Assembly (NCBI GenBank): GCA_027186245.1
Contig: CP114493.1
Span: 627,501-691,500, forward strand
Source of the DNA: Coriaria nepalensis
Taxonomy: Eukaryota; Streptophyta; Magnoliopsida; Cucurbitales; Coriariaceae
Direction: 5' to 3'
Length of the DNA stretch: 64,000 bases
The translations under genes and the position numbers were made by a program. Below are positions 1-12,500 of this stretch, in pieces; positions within the stretch are counted from its first letter, which is position 1; the number at the start of each line of letters is the position of its first letter. The notes beneath the pieces were generated by a model, which had not been told where the DNA came from, did not search any database, and worked only from the letters and a program-made list of their open reading frames with translations.

Positions 1-50
1 TAACTAAGGATTGTTGAGAAAATCTAAGAATATATAACCAAAGTTCTTAC

Positions 51-562
51 CTTTCTGGTGTCCTTAAGCAAGGAATTGTCAAATCTGTGATTGATAAAGA
101 AATGCTTTATATGTAAAGAAGAAAGAAAGAAAGAGAAAGAAACTTTTAATTTGCTAATAAAGAGAAAGTTATTGTAAGCAAAAGATAACCTCGAGTTGGT
201 TTGTCAACAATGGTGAGGGATAGAAAACCAGGTGGAGTGAACTCTGGCTGACCCACGTCTGTATTTAAATAAGCTACTCTTTTATACCTGAAAAATACAT
301 ATCCTCAGTCAAAAAGAGACGATTCATGAACCAAGGAGAAAGGATATAGAAGGATTTACCTCTGAGAAAGGAGAACGTTAAGGAGGTGACGAGAGAAGAT
401 GGTTTTGCCGCTGTTTTTGGGGCCGCATATAAGAGCGATGAGAGGTGGAGAAGAATAGGAAGAGGAGGAGGAGGAGTAAGCTATGGAGTAGGCCGCTTCG
501 GACCATTCTTCGGTGATATAAATACTAGGCGATGGATTCTCTGGTTCTGAAACGGAAGCCAT
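51..562 (-). CDS. Polynucleotide 5'-hydroxyl-kinase NOL9/GRC3-like, 5' part only
   Basis: Three exons are visible on the minus strand: 562-360, 287-190 and 84-51; the gene continues beyond base 1. The family phosphorylates RNA 5'-OH ends and acts in rRNA processing in the nucleolus. The first exon has a P-loop, GPKNSGKT, inside the stretch IALICGPKNSGKTIFSRHLL. Exon 2 carries the conserved DVGQPEFTPPG segment and exon 3 reads DLTIPCLRTPER, both typical of plant NOL9 proteins. I chose the ATG at 562; the reading frame is open upstream to 607 but only with a TTG. All three exons join in frame across GT..AG introns. A Ser-rich run precedes the P-loop. Family assignment is firm; activity cannot be judged because most of the kinase domain lies outside the window. 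Confidence 0.85.
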
Positions 563-789
563 GGAAATAAGCTTTCGCGCCGTCTCCTTTTCCACCTGCT
601 TCTCCAATTAAGCGTGCGAGCCTCATTTTTAAGGGGTGGAAAGCCGACATGTCGTCTGGACTTCAAAATTATCCAAGTTTATTACTTGAACCATTATATA
701 AATTACAATTTCAGTCAACTTAAATCGAAATAAGATAAATGAACATAAATAACTATTTTTCTTAATTATTAATTATATTATGCATAAAA

Positions 790-1345
790 TAAGGTCAAAT
801 TAAATTTAATTTAAATTATCATCATATTTAAAAAATCTCTAAATTATTAAGTTACAAAAGATCTTCTTAAATTATTTATATATATATGATTTTATCATAT
901 TTAAAATTATTTTCGACGTCATATATTTTATGTATCTTTTATGATTTTTTAACATCAAATTACTTTTATTTTAGCTCCAAAATTTTCTATTTTCTTCTAA
1001 TAATTTTATTTTTTTTTTCTTTTTCACCTCAATTCCTTTAGAAATCGAATTTTATTGATAGAACTCGAGCTCCAAAATAGAATTTGGGATGAAAAAAATG
1101 AGAAAATAAATAAATGATAGGAAGAAAATCGAAATTTGAATACTAAAAATAAATAAAAAATTAGAGGTTAGAAAAAATAATTGAAAAGGCGTGTAAGGGA
1201 AACTATTTTAGATAGAGAGATAAAATTTGACTTGAAAATAATTAAAAACTTTGTTTGAAACATAATAATTTAAGAAAATATTTTAAGTAAATAATAATTT
1301 TAAAAAGTGAATATAATTAAAAAAAAAGTAAATAGAATATATGTA
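790..1345. repeat. Degenerate inverted-repeat (foldback/MITE-like) element
   Basis: The right half, read as reverse complement, resembles the left half. Both arms contain a TCTTAAATTATT segment, then an AATTATTTTC segment followed by AGTC or GACGTC, then TTTTCTTC followed by a T-rich tract ending in CACCTCAATTCC or CATCCCAAATTC. The centre near 1065 contains GAACTCGAGCTC, close to a palindrome. No coding potential is seen. Arms are diverged, so ends are approximate and the call is tentative. Confidence 0.4.
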
Positions 1346-1626
1346 ATTTCATGCAACTTTCTATTAAGATCATATCACATTATATATAAAAAATAAAAAT
1401 AAAGTTGCGACAATATTTTAAAAATTGCATGAAAAGTTTTCCAATTAGATTGCCAACAAATTTTACTCCACATGGAGTTCAAAATTTTCTATCCAAAGCA
1501 AGATTTCTACCTTGACCATTGTGACCATGTATGGAAGTGGGCCCTCGACTAAAAATCAAAACCTGTAATCACGTCCCTCGTGCCCTAAGTAAATCAAGAT
1601 CGGATTGTATGTCGTCCATACAATAC

Positions 1627-3198
1627 ATGTAATTTTGGTCGTCCATACAAATTTAACATCTCTAGGCAAGCTATATTGTCTAGGGACGAATTGCGTTTAA
1701 AAATAAACGGGTCACCACATTTAACTTAGTAGCTTACATATTTTTTTCTTTTTTCTTTCCACCCCCTTCTTTCTTTTATTATTTTTTTGTTTCTTTCATA
1801 TCCCATCTCTATTAATGCACCTTTGAATCTTCATTTTACTTTCCATCAACGAACTCATTCGAGCTCACGAATTCATTAGAAGTCACGAACTCATTCTCTC
1901 TAAAAAAAATAAACCCAGTGTATTTTGAAAACTTTCGATAGCTCAAACTAGTATGAAATATGAAATTATCGACAAATGAGATGTCGGTCTGAAAACTCAC
2001 GATAGCTCAAACTGGTAGAAAATATGAAATTACTGACATGTGAGATGTTGATATGAGATATACAGACCGACATATGAATGACATATCGACCATTTGACTA
2101 TTTGACCTTTCAACCTTTTGACTTTTTGACACTTCGACCCTTTGAGACCCTTCGACTTACATGTAGTCTAAATTACTCTAAAGGTTGAAAGACCCTTCAA
2201 AGTTAAAGTTTTTTGACATGTAGAGTAACTTTAAGAGTATAAGAACTTTTCATAGGTCGGGATCTTTCAACCCTTAAAGTTACATATGAGTTAACATCGA
2301 TCTTTATAGTAACTCTATAGCCATTCGACCACAATTTTTTTATCATTCACCCCCCTCCCTCATGCAGATTTTTTTATCTACATCTAAATTATGAAAACTC
2401 GAGAGTAACTTTAAGAATTGAAGAGCCCTAACCTGTGAAAAGTCCTTCGACCCTTAGAGTTATTTTATGTTTTCTTTTATTTATTTCGACTTTATACATT
2501 GAATGATGATACAATAAGGAAAGGCTCTTTGACATGTGAGATGTTGGTTTGAGATGCATAGACCGACATGTGATGGGTGCTTTGACCATTCGAGACCATT
2601 CGACCCTTCGATCCTTAAACTCTTCGATTTTTCAACTCACATGTAACTCTAAGGGTTGAATGGCCCCAATTTATGAATGACCCTTCAACCCTTAGAGTTA
2701 CTATATGGGTCGAAGGGTTTCGACCTGTGAAGGGCCCTTCAATCTTTAAAGTAATTTAAATTACATGTGAGTCGAAAAGTCGAAAAGTCAAAGAGTCAAA
2801 AGGTCGAATGGTTGAAAAGTCAAAGGGTCAAATGACCTTTCATATATCGGTATATGTATCTCAGATCGACATCTCATATGTTATTAATATAATATTTCCT
2901 ATTAGTTCGAACTATCGAGGGTTTCCAAAATGCACTGAGTTTGTTTTCGAGAGATAATGAGTTTATGACTTTGAACGAGTTCGTGAGTGTTGATGAAGAG
3001 TAAAATGAAGTTTTAAAAGTGCGTTAATAAAGATGAGGGAATGAAAGAAAGAAAACAGAAGGAAGAAAGGGTGGAAAGAAAATAAAAAATTAAAAGACAT
3101 ATGGATTATCGAGCTAAATGCGGTGACCTATGTAATTTTAAACACAATTCATTTCTAAATAACATAATTTATTTAGGACCCGATGACCAGAATTACAT
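1627..3198. mobile_element. Long inverted-repeat (foldback) DNA element upstream of MOS14
   Basis: The outer ends match as inverted repeats: ATGTAATTTTGGTCGTC on the left (from 1627) and, reverse-complemented, ATGTAATTCTGGTCATC on the right (to 3198). Similarity continues inward for roughly 600 bases on each side, through GGGTCACCACATTTA / AGGTCACCGCATTTA, a CTTTCCACCC segment, CTTCATTTTACT and the CACGAACTCATT / CACGAACTCGTT segments. The interior consists of short repeats of TTCGACC, CTTTGAC and GAGATGTTGGT type. No transposase reading frame is present, so it is non-autonomous. Long arms suggest a MULE/foldback-like element, but I could not define a target-site duplication. Confidence 0.75.
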
Positions 3199-3373
3199 AG
3201 ACTATATAAAAGCCTTATAATATCAGTGTCATGCATTCCGATCCAAGCAAACCCGCCCACATTCCAGACCCCGACCAATCTGAAATCGTGTTGATTAGCA
3301 GTCAAACAAGATCGGACGGTTAAAACATCGCCTCCTTCCTTTAATCCCCTGATCAAAAATCTGAAAGCCAATT

Positions 3374-3396
3374 CCCCCCCCCCCCCCCCCCCCCCC
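3374..3396. repeat. Poly-C tract (23 C) in the MOS14 upstream region
   Basis: An uninterrupted run of 23 cytosines lies about 170 bases before the MOS14 ATG, between the foldback element and the probable 5' UTR (GA-rich from about 3420). On the minus strand it is poly-G, which could form G-quadruplex-type structure. Two more poly-C runs occur inside the gene, at 5054-5070 and 11277-11291. Confidence 0.9.
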
Positions 3397-3568
3397 AGGC
3401 ATTTTTTTCTTCTGGGGCGCCAAAAAAAGAAAGAGAAAAAAAAAGAGAAAATACCAAAATTCCTCTCTTCTTATCAGAAACAGGGGACGAAGCAGAAGAA
3501 GAGAGAGAGAGATAAAATCAGCGAAATCTTACGCAGAGCGAGAGCTGGAGTGGCGACACGAGTCAAGC

Positions 3569-6500
3569 ATGGAGCTCCAGAACACAGTGAAAGAAGCCCT
3601 AAATGCACTGTACCATCACCCCGACGATGCGGTTCGTATGCAAGCCGATCGATGGTTACAGGACTTCCAGCGAACGCTCGATGCTTGGCAGGTATGTTCT
3701 AATCTTCCCCTCCTCGCTCTGTTCGTCTGCGTTTATTGATTGACAATTTGAGTGTGTGAGGTTTCTTTATTCTGAGCTTTTAGCTGGAGTATGGTGACTA
3801 ATTTGGTACTGTTTTGGTTTTGGATTACGGAAAGTGGATCATTTGACGAGATTCTATTGTGTGAGAGGGGGTTTGTTTTTCAATCCAAGTTAGTAGGTGA
3901 TTGCAAAGAGGGTGGTAAAATCGACGCACTTACGTTTTCTTTCCATTACCTTTGATTGTTTTGTAAATGTTGGGGCTGTAAGTAATCGATAAGCCCAGGC
4001 AAGTGAGATCTTTCATTTCCATTTCTCTGTGAAACTACTATAGATTCAGAATGAATAACACGCTTGAATCTCAGAATTCTTCTGGAAACTAGAACTTGAG
4101 AAATCAAACAGTCACCTTTATCTGGAAGAAAATACTAGGTCTGTAGAAGAGTAATAGATGCATAGTATGCTACTGTGCTGTTTAGTATACAAGTTATTGT
4201 TGAGTATCTTCTCATGGATGTACTGCTAATGCGTTAACATGATCCCGTTGTATATAGTATATCAGTTTCAGTTCTATTGTTCTTGCCTAGACATTTGCTT
4301 GCTTTAGCTTGAAATTGAGATTGAGTTTGAAGGCTCTGGGTTAACTTCTGTTGATATTTATGTATAGTCAAGTATTAAATGTAAACCGTGACGTTTAAAT
4401 ACAAATGTCGAGTTTTAGTAGTAATGATAGAAGGTAATCCCTGAAGTCATAGGCCTCCATAGTCCTTATGAATTCAAGAGCTACTATGTGAAACATCGTG
4501 GATGAAAAAAAGGAATACTAGTTATCATTTTCAATTCTTAATGTTGTTGTTTCTCTCCCTTTGCTTTGACATGATTATTGTGACGGAGTCCCTTTCTTCC
4601 TCTATATTGCTGCTTTTATTTATTATTTGTTGTTCTCACTATGGAGCCGCCTGCTACATGGTCAAGCTAATTTAATTATTGTTCTGCTTTGATTCTTATT
4701 AGGTTGCTGATAATTTGCTTCACGATTCCACAAGCAATCTTGAGACCTTGATCTTTTGCTCTCAAACCCTTAGAAGCAAGGTAACTTTCTTTTAATTAAT
4801 CATCGTCACTGATGCAAATATCTCGATCTGTTGGTTGTTCAAGACGTAGATTCTAAGGTTTGAAACTATAGGGACCCTTTTTAGCATTTGATGGTTTCAT
4901 TTGTCTAGAGTTTTGAGTGCATTTTGAATCGGATGTAGGTACAACGAGATTTTGAAGAACTACCTTCCGAAGCTTTTCGTCCATTGCGTGATTCGTTAAA
5001 TGTGAGTGAGTATCTATTAAAATCTTGTCTTTTTTATCCAATTTACTATTCTTCCCCCCCCCCCCCCCCCATTGTGTAGTCAAAAGGGCCATCCTACCTT
5101 TCGCATTGTCGTCGCCTTATTTTAGATGTGAATATTTTAAATTTCAAAAGTTTATCTTTCAAGCTGTACATTTGTATGGTCTATTGGATTTGATTGCATG
5201 AAGTTTCAAATGCAGAACTTATTGAGAAAATTCCACAAGGGTCCTCCTAAAGTGAGAACTCAGGTACATACAAAGTTTTTATCTTGTTTGAAGTTCTGGT
5301 AACTTTATGATTATCAGAGGGTCTAATGGTCATATATGTGGCTTTGTAGATTAGCATTGCAGTGGCCGCACTGGCTGTGCATGTTTCTACAGAAGATTGG
5401 GGGGATGGTGGTATTGTTAACTGGCTTAGAGTTGAGATGAATTCACATCCGGAATATGTACCAGGATTTCTGGAGCTACTAACTGTTTTGCCTGAGGTAG
5501 GAAAGTTTCAGCGGTCCTGTAAATCTCATATTGGTTTTCTTGATAATCAAATTGCAGCAGAGAAAACATACAATTAACTTCTACAGTATAATAAATCAAG
5601 TAGCGAAGCTTTGTCACCCTGCCTTCTGGTCTTGGCTTCCAATTGGGAATTGGTTTAAACTGTTTGGGTTTTCTATATGCCAAAAATGCTAAAAAATGCT
5701 TTTCCACACGTTTTGACCAGTCTACCTCACTCTCTTACCTAACTTTAGTTTGCAAACTCTTTTCCAAAGATATGCTTAACAATGTGATCCATATATTGTT
5801 CCCTCCCCATAAGTATGTTGGTAAACAGTTTAACTAGCTGCATCTGTAGGATACTAGAAGAAAGACAGATGGTGAATGCACATCTTTTTATACTTTGAGA
5901 GCTGGTAACTATATTTTTGCTGCCTCTTCCCATTGTTTTGTTATCATAATCAGGAGGTATTCAACTACAAGATAGCAGCTCGTCCAGATAGGCGCCGGCA
6001 ATTTGAAAAGGAGCTCACAACTCAAATTGAAGTTGCTCTTAGTATTTTGACTGCTTGTTTGAATATTAATGAGCTCAAGGAGCAGGTGAGATCTTTCTTG
6101 TTATTACAAACTTATGTCATTAGTATTGATGATGTCATATTTTGAATTGCTTTGAACGTACGTCTAATGCCTTTTCAATTGATCCATCAACGGTTTCATC
6201 AGGTACTTGAGGCATTTGCTTCTTGGCTTCGATTAAAGCATGGGTATGTGATTCGCTTCCTTAATGTGCACACACATTCAAGGACATGCACCTTCAAACA
6301 CTCTTGTGTATGTACCATATTGGGATCCTATTTAGGGAAGTCAATCATAGTGATTTCTGTTTACCTTGTCTAATTATGTCAGGATCCCAGGATCCGTGCT
6401 TGCTACTCACCCATTGGTTCTCACAGCTCTTTCAAGCCTAAATTCCGAGCTACTTTCAGAGGCATCTGTAAATGGTATTATTTTACACATGATTTTTTTT

Positions 6501-9500
6501 TCCCAAATCGGGAAAAGATGGGCTAACTTACATACCAATTATATTCTACTGAATAATTTTGTACTGCATTAAGAAATTTGGCGATTTCTAGGGAGGAAGC
6601 AATACGTGTTCTTCAGTTTAGATGTTTGTAATCTCTCTTTTGTGTGTTGGTGTTAGACTACCTGTAGAAAAAAAAGATCAATATCTAGATAGATATTAAA
6701 GTTTTAAGTTTTGTTAAATCTAAGAAACTCAATCTACTCATCATAACTCATGTTCCAGAATTACTGAAGTGTAGAGCATGCCCCATTCCTAGCATTGTTC
6801 TTGATGAGGGAAGTCCTGTTTCTTATATTCTTTTTTTTTTGTGTGTAGTTATTTCAGAATTGATACACTACTCGGCAGCTGGAAACGTGGGTGGAGTACC
6901 TGTACATATGCCTTTAATTCAAGTCCTTGTTCCTCAAGTTATGAATCTAAAGTCACAACTTAGAGATTCTTCAAAGGTAATACACTTAGAGATCCCTTGA
7001 TCTTTTATTTTCTAGAATCAGAATGTCCACTTATCAAGAAAAACCTTCAAGCCACTACACTGATAATAATTTCCTTCTGATTATGATTGCAAACATGAAA
7101 GAGTTAATACATATTTCCTATTTTGTCCGATCCTACTTTTAGGATGAAGAAGATGTGAAGGCCATCGCTCGCTTATTTGCTGACATGGGTGATTCATATG
7201 TTGAGCTAATTGCAACTGGTAATTTATAGTCCCATCAAAAGTGTTACATAGTTATATTAGTTAGGTTTTAAAGGGGTTATTGGAGCATAGTATTAGTACA
7301 AAAACACATGATAATATTAGTGAATAATAACGATATAAATATTAGTCAATCATGATCACCAAAGCTCATTCCCGTTATTCTTAGGGTCGGGTACATGACT
7401 ATTTGTTCTCCAAGTTGTGCGATCTTCCCACAGATTATCATCTAATCCAAGATCTAGGATGTCTTCATTTACCACTTTTATCTAAGTTTTCAACAACCTA
7501 CCCCTCCGTCTACGTTCTTCATTTACCTGTTAATCTAAACTTTGGCAAATTGAGGCCGTGTTTGGTCTCCTCTGCACATGATCAAACCATGTGAGACCTC
7601 TCTCCCTAATCTTATATTCTATATGGGCTATACCTAAGTAACTCCTAATCCTTTCATTCATAATTCTATCCTTACGTGTTTTACTACACATCCATCTTAA
7701 CATACACATCTCTGCTACTGCAATCTTAAGCATTTGTTGTCTTGGTGGCCCAACGCTTCGAGCCATAAAGCGAAGCTGGTCTAACAGTCATCTTATAACA
7801 CCTTTCTTTCAATTTCGCAGACATCCTTTTATCGCACAAGACTCCAAATGTCATTTTTCATTTTATTCAACCTGCTTTAATCCTATAGTCTATATCCTCT
7901 CTAATGTCTTCAGTTTTTTGGATAATAGATCTTAAATATCGAAAAGTTTCACACTCTGGAACCTCCCTACCGTCAATCTCTATTACGTTACCACTTCTTT
8001 TAGTTTCAGGACCAATGTCACAAGTTAGATATTCAGTTTTTTAGAGGCTAATTTTAAAACCATTGCTCTCTAGAGCCTCATGTCACCTATTTAATTTTTT
8101 ATTTACACCTTTTTTAGTTTCATCCATTAAGACTATATTATCTGCAAACAACATACACCAAGATACATCTTCCTGGATATGTTTCGTCAGCTCATCCATA
8201 ACTAAAGCAAAAAGTACAAGCTTAAGGCCAACCTTTGATGAAGTCCGCCTGCAATAGGGAATTCACTAGACATCTCACCTACTGACCTAACACTATTTAC
8301 ATCGCCTTCATATATATCCTTAATGATCTCGATATAATATTGAATCATATATTTCCTTCTAAGTACTCACCAGATTAATTCCCTAGGCACCCTATCATAC
8401 GCTTTCTCTAAGTCGATAAATACCATATGTAGGTTATTTTGTTTTTCTCTATATTTTTCTCTCATTTGTCTAATCATGAAGATTGCTTCCATCGTAAACA
8501 TACCTGACATAAAATCAAATTGATTATCTCATATAGTGGTGATACTCTTAAGTCTTCGCTCTATAACCAGCTCTCATAGTTTCATTGTATGACTCGTAAG
8601 CTTTATCTCTCTATAGTTTGAGCAATCTTGTATATCTCATTTATTCTTATAAATTGGTACCACAATATTATATCTCCGTGATTCTGACATTTTCCTAATA
8701 TCTAAAATCCTATTAAAGAGCCCAGTCAGCTATTGGATCTCAACTTCTCCTAGACATTTCCACACTACTATTGGTATTTCATCCTGTCCAACTGCCTTCC
8801 CCGATTTCATCCTCTTCAAAGCCATTCTTACTTCTACAGCTCTAACTCTACGATGGAATGTTAGATGTCTCCCTTACTGCATCTCATATCTCTCTAAGTT
8901 TAATCCCTTTGCACTTGTCTCATTGAGTAGGTTTTCGAAGTAATCCCTCCATCTACCTAAAATAGCTTTATCCTGCATTAGAACTCTACCATCTTCATGT
9001 TTAACACACATGACTCAAATCCTTAGTTTTTCGATCTCTGGCTTTGCTATTTTTAAGATATCTTTCTCCCCTTCTTTTATTCCTAGTCTATTATATAAAT
9101 CATCATACGCTCTCTCTTAGCATTGTCTACTGTTTTACTACTTAGTCTCTTAGCTTGTTTATATAGCTCATACAACCTTTGGTCTATATCTTTTTACCAA
9201 TTTTTGATTCGTATTTTCCTTTCCCTAATGGTTTGTTGCAGCTCTTTGTTCCACCGTCATGTCTCTCTATCATGTCCTCCCCTTCCTTTAGCCTCTCCTA
9301 GTACTTTCCACACCCCACTTCTTATTTGGTTAGTTATGTGTTTAAAAAACTTAGAGGTATCAATCTTATCCTTACGCCTTACGTTCTCATATCTTTCTAG
9401 GACTAATTGACTATCTAATATCTTATTTCTGAAAGTCAGGCATAAATGACTCTTCATAGTCTACCATTTAATACTCGACCTAGTCGGACCTCTATCTACT

Positions 9501-12500
9501 CTCCCTCTACTCATAAGACAAAAATCCAAGATTAATAACCTATGTTTGGTAGTCAAGCACTTTTCTAGTATGACCTTACAATTTTTACAGCTATTTAGGT
9601 CTTGTCTCCTAACAAAAAAATAATCAATTTGACTTCTATTTTGCCCACTCGAAAATGTTACTAAATGATTCTCCTTTTTTTTTTAATAAAAAGTGTTTAC
9701 TATTCCAAAATCACTAGTTAAGGCAAAGTCGAGAATAGAAACCCCCATATTATTTTGAACCCTAAAGCCTTGACCTCTATGAATTCTCTCATACCCAACC
9801 TTATCCTTACCTACATGGCCATTTAAATATCCATCTAAGATCTTTTCCGAAAGGGGGATTCTACTACATACTTCTCCTAAGGAGTCATAAAATTCCTTCT
9901 TAAGTCTCCTCATTTAATCCTACTTTTGGTGTATACACACTAATAATATGTACTATTTCTGGTTCTAAGGCTAAAGTGATACTCATAATTCTATCCCCAA
10001 ACGTCTTAACCACAACTACTGCATCCCTATAGGCTTTATCCACCACTATTCTCCACCCCATTCCTAGTTTTATCCGTTCCTGAATAGAAAAGTTTGAATC
10101 CTTCTAATTCCTTACCCTTGCTCCCCTTCCTCTTTATCTCGAAGACAAACTATGTTTACCTTTCTTCTACGCATGGCATCCACTACCTCTATTAACTTTC
10201 CGTTCAATGTTCCTATGTTCCAAGAGGCTAACCTAATCTTCCTAATTCTAATATGAACTAGCTTTTTTACTCTCCCTCGTCCAGTATGGTGCAAAAACCC
10301 TTGCTTATTTATCACTGCAATCGGTTGCTACTGCAACACGCCTTGCTCATTTTGCATTACACCCGAGCGTAGGTGGAGCATGTCGCTTATAGTGGGGGAC
10401 GCCCTAACATTTCACGTTAATCTTTTTGAACTTATATCCATGTAAAGGGTTGTGACGTTTTAGTTGCTTTGCTGTCACAGGCTTAACACCAACAGTGACA
10501 TGTTTTAATGGTGCTAGGCTGTTACTGAATGTAGCACATTCACTCCTCTTTTTATTTGGGCTTGTGACTAGCCGTCGGGCAGAGTTGATATAAATACCAA
10601 TCAATATATAGTAAATTTGCATTGATTAGGATTTCTGTGATTTTTTTAACTTTTTTTTTTCGGCATCTACACAATGCTTTTGGATCTTTCAATTTTCTGG
10701 TATAACTTGTTTCCAGTCAGGAAATGCTCTCTTGACTTTTCTTTATAATCTTTCCCTAGGTTCTCAAGAATCAATGTTAATAGTGCATTCACTGCTTGAA
10801 GTTGCTTCACATCCCGATTATGACATTGCTTCAATGACTTTTAATTTTTGGCACAGTCTTCACGTGAACTTGACCAAAAGGTGAATCCTTCTGGAATGTA
10901 CCTAGTCTTCTGCATTGTGCTTTAACAAAGCATTTAATATAGAATTCTGATTTTTCAGGGATGCATATATATCATTTGGTCATGATTCCGCCATTGAAGC
11001 AGAAAGAAATAGGAGACTCCATATTTTTCGCCCGGCATATGAGTCTCTTGTATCCTTGGTTTGTCAACTTTTCTTGACTATTATGATTTGAGGAAACAAA
11101 AAAAAAAACAGAAAAAAAAAGCTTCATATCTAACATATTTGAGCTGTTTGGTATTGTCTTATTCCTCAAACCTGAGATGAAATATATATTTTTGGTGTCT
11201 ACAATGCCAATTATGTAGTTCTTTTTGTTAATAGATCTCCTTGTATGTTTTTATGGTCTAAAGTTTCTCATCTGTACCCCCCCCCCCCCCCTTACTTTCA
11301 CAGGTTAGCTTCCGGGTTCAATATCCTAAAGATCATCAAGATCTTTCATATGACGATCACAAGGAATTCAAGCAAACCCGATACGGTATTTACTGTCTTA
11401 TTGGCACTTGATATTCCACTTATCCTATTATGATCCTTCAAGTTATTAGTAATGTAGTTAATATTATCCCTCGCATTTGGTGCATGTTTTCATTATTTTT
11501 ATTTAATGCTATGCAGTTTCATTTATCTTCTTTTCGTAAAGGCAAACATTAACCATTGCTACCTACTAACCCTATCAAAGAGAGAGAGAGAAAGAGGGAG
11601 AGAGGGGGGGGGGTTGTTTAATTCTTTTGTCTATTGAGAAGTTGAGTTTTCTCATCTCCTGTCAATTTGTTTGACCCAATTAATCATTATTTTCCCTGGT
11701 TTATTTGATTATAGCTAATATTCAAATGTTAAAGGGGTTTTACATCTGCATCTCATTTGTCATTGTTGATGAAATTGGTCTGTAGTCATTGTACAACACT
11801 AACATAATATTTGTTATATCACTAGCTGTTGCGGATGTCTTGATTGATGCAGCATCAGTTTTAGGAGGTGATTTGACGTTGAAAATTCTTTTCATGAAGC
11901 TAGTAGAGGTGTGTATCTCATTACTATTGTTATATTATTTATTTAGTGTCCCATCGCCAATAATTCATAAAAATAATTCAAAGATACTTTTTCAAGAATT
12001 TTTTTAGGAACTGGTATTGTTTGCGTCATTTGCTATGGTTTGAATGCTAATGTGGCTTTGGTAGCCCCTCACTATAAAATCTGTGTAGTGCCCTCAGAAG
12101 TTATGAAAAAAAGAGTGAGACCTCCAAGTTTTTGCCCATCTATTTCAGACCTGATAAATGTTATTATTTTGAAAATAATTTGTATTGTCACCAGTTGGTT
12201 TCCAGCCTTTAGATATCATTGGGACCTTATGGAGGGCTAGTCTGTTAAGCTGATGTGACTTGAGAGAATTGAAATCTATTGTTTATAGGTTGGAATACAT
12301 GGGTGAGAGGGTGAAGGCCCCAATGCTTTATATATGTTACGCTGCTTCTTGACTACCACTTCTTACTCTTATCATCTTCTTCTCTGAACGTACATGCCAG
12401 ACTTTACATTGAAGCCAACTTAGTATGAGAGTGGATTTAGTCTTGGGGTTTTATAATCTGACAAGAAAAAAGGTTCTCTGTTTGCAGTTGCTGTCAACAG

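Noticed and set aside
3138..3371. 77-codon minus-strand open frame in the MOS14 upstream region
   Set aside because: It overlaps the end of the foldback element and has no family resemblance; likely chance.
9123..9410. 95-codon plus-strand open frame rich in Ser and Leu
   Set aside because: It is the antisense of the LINE coding region.
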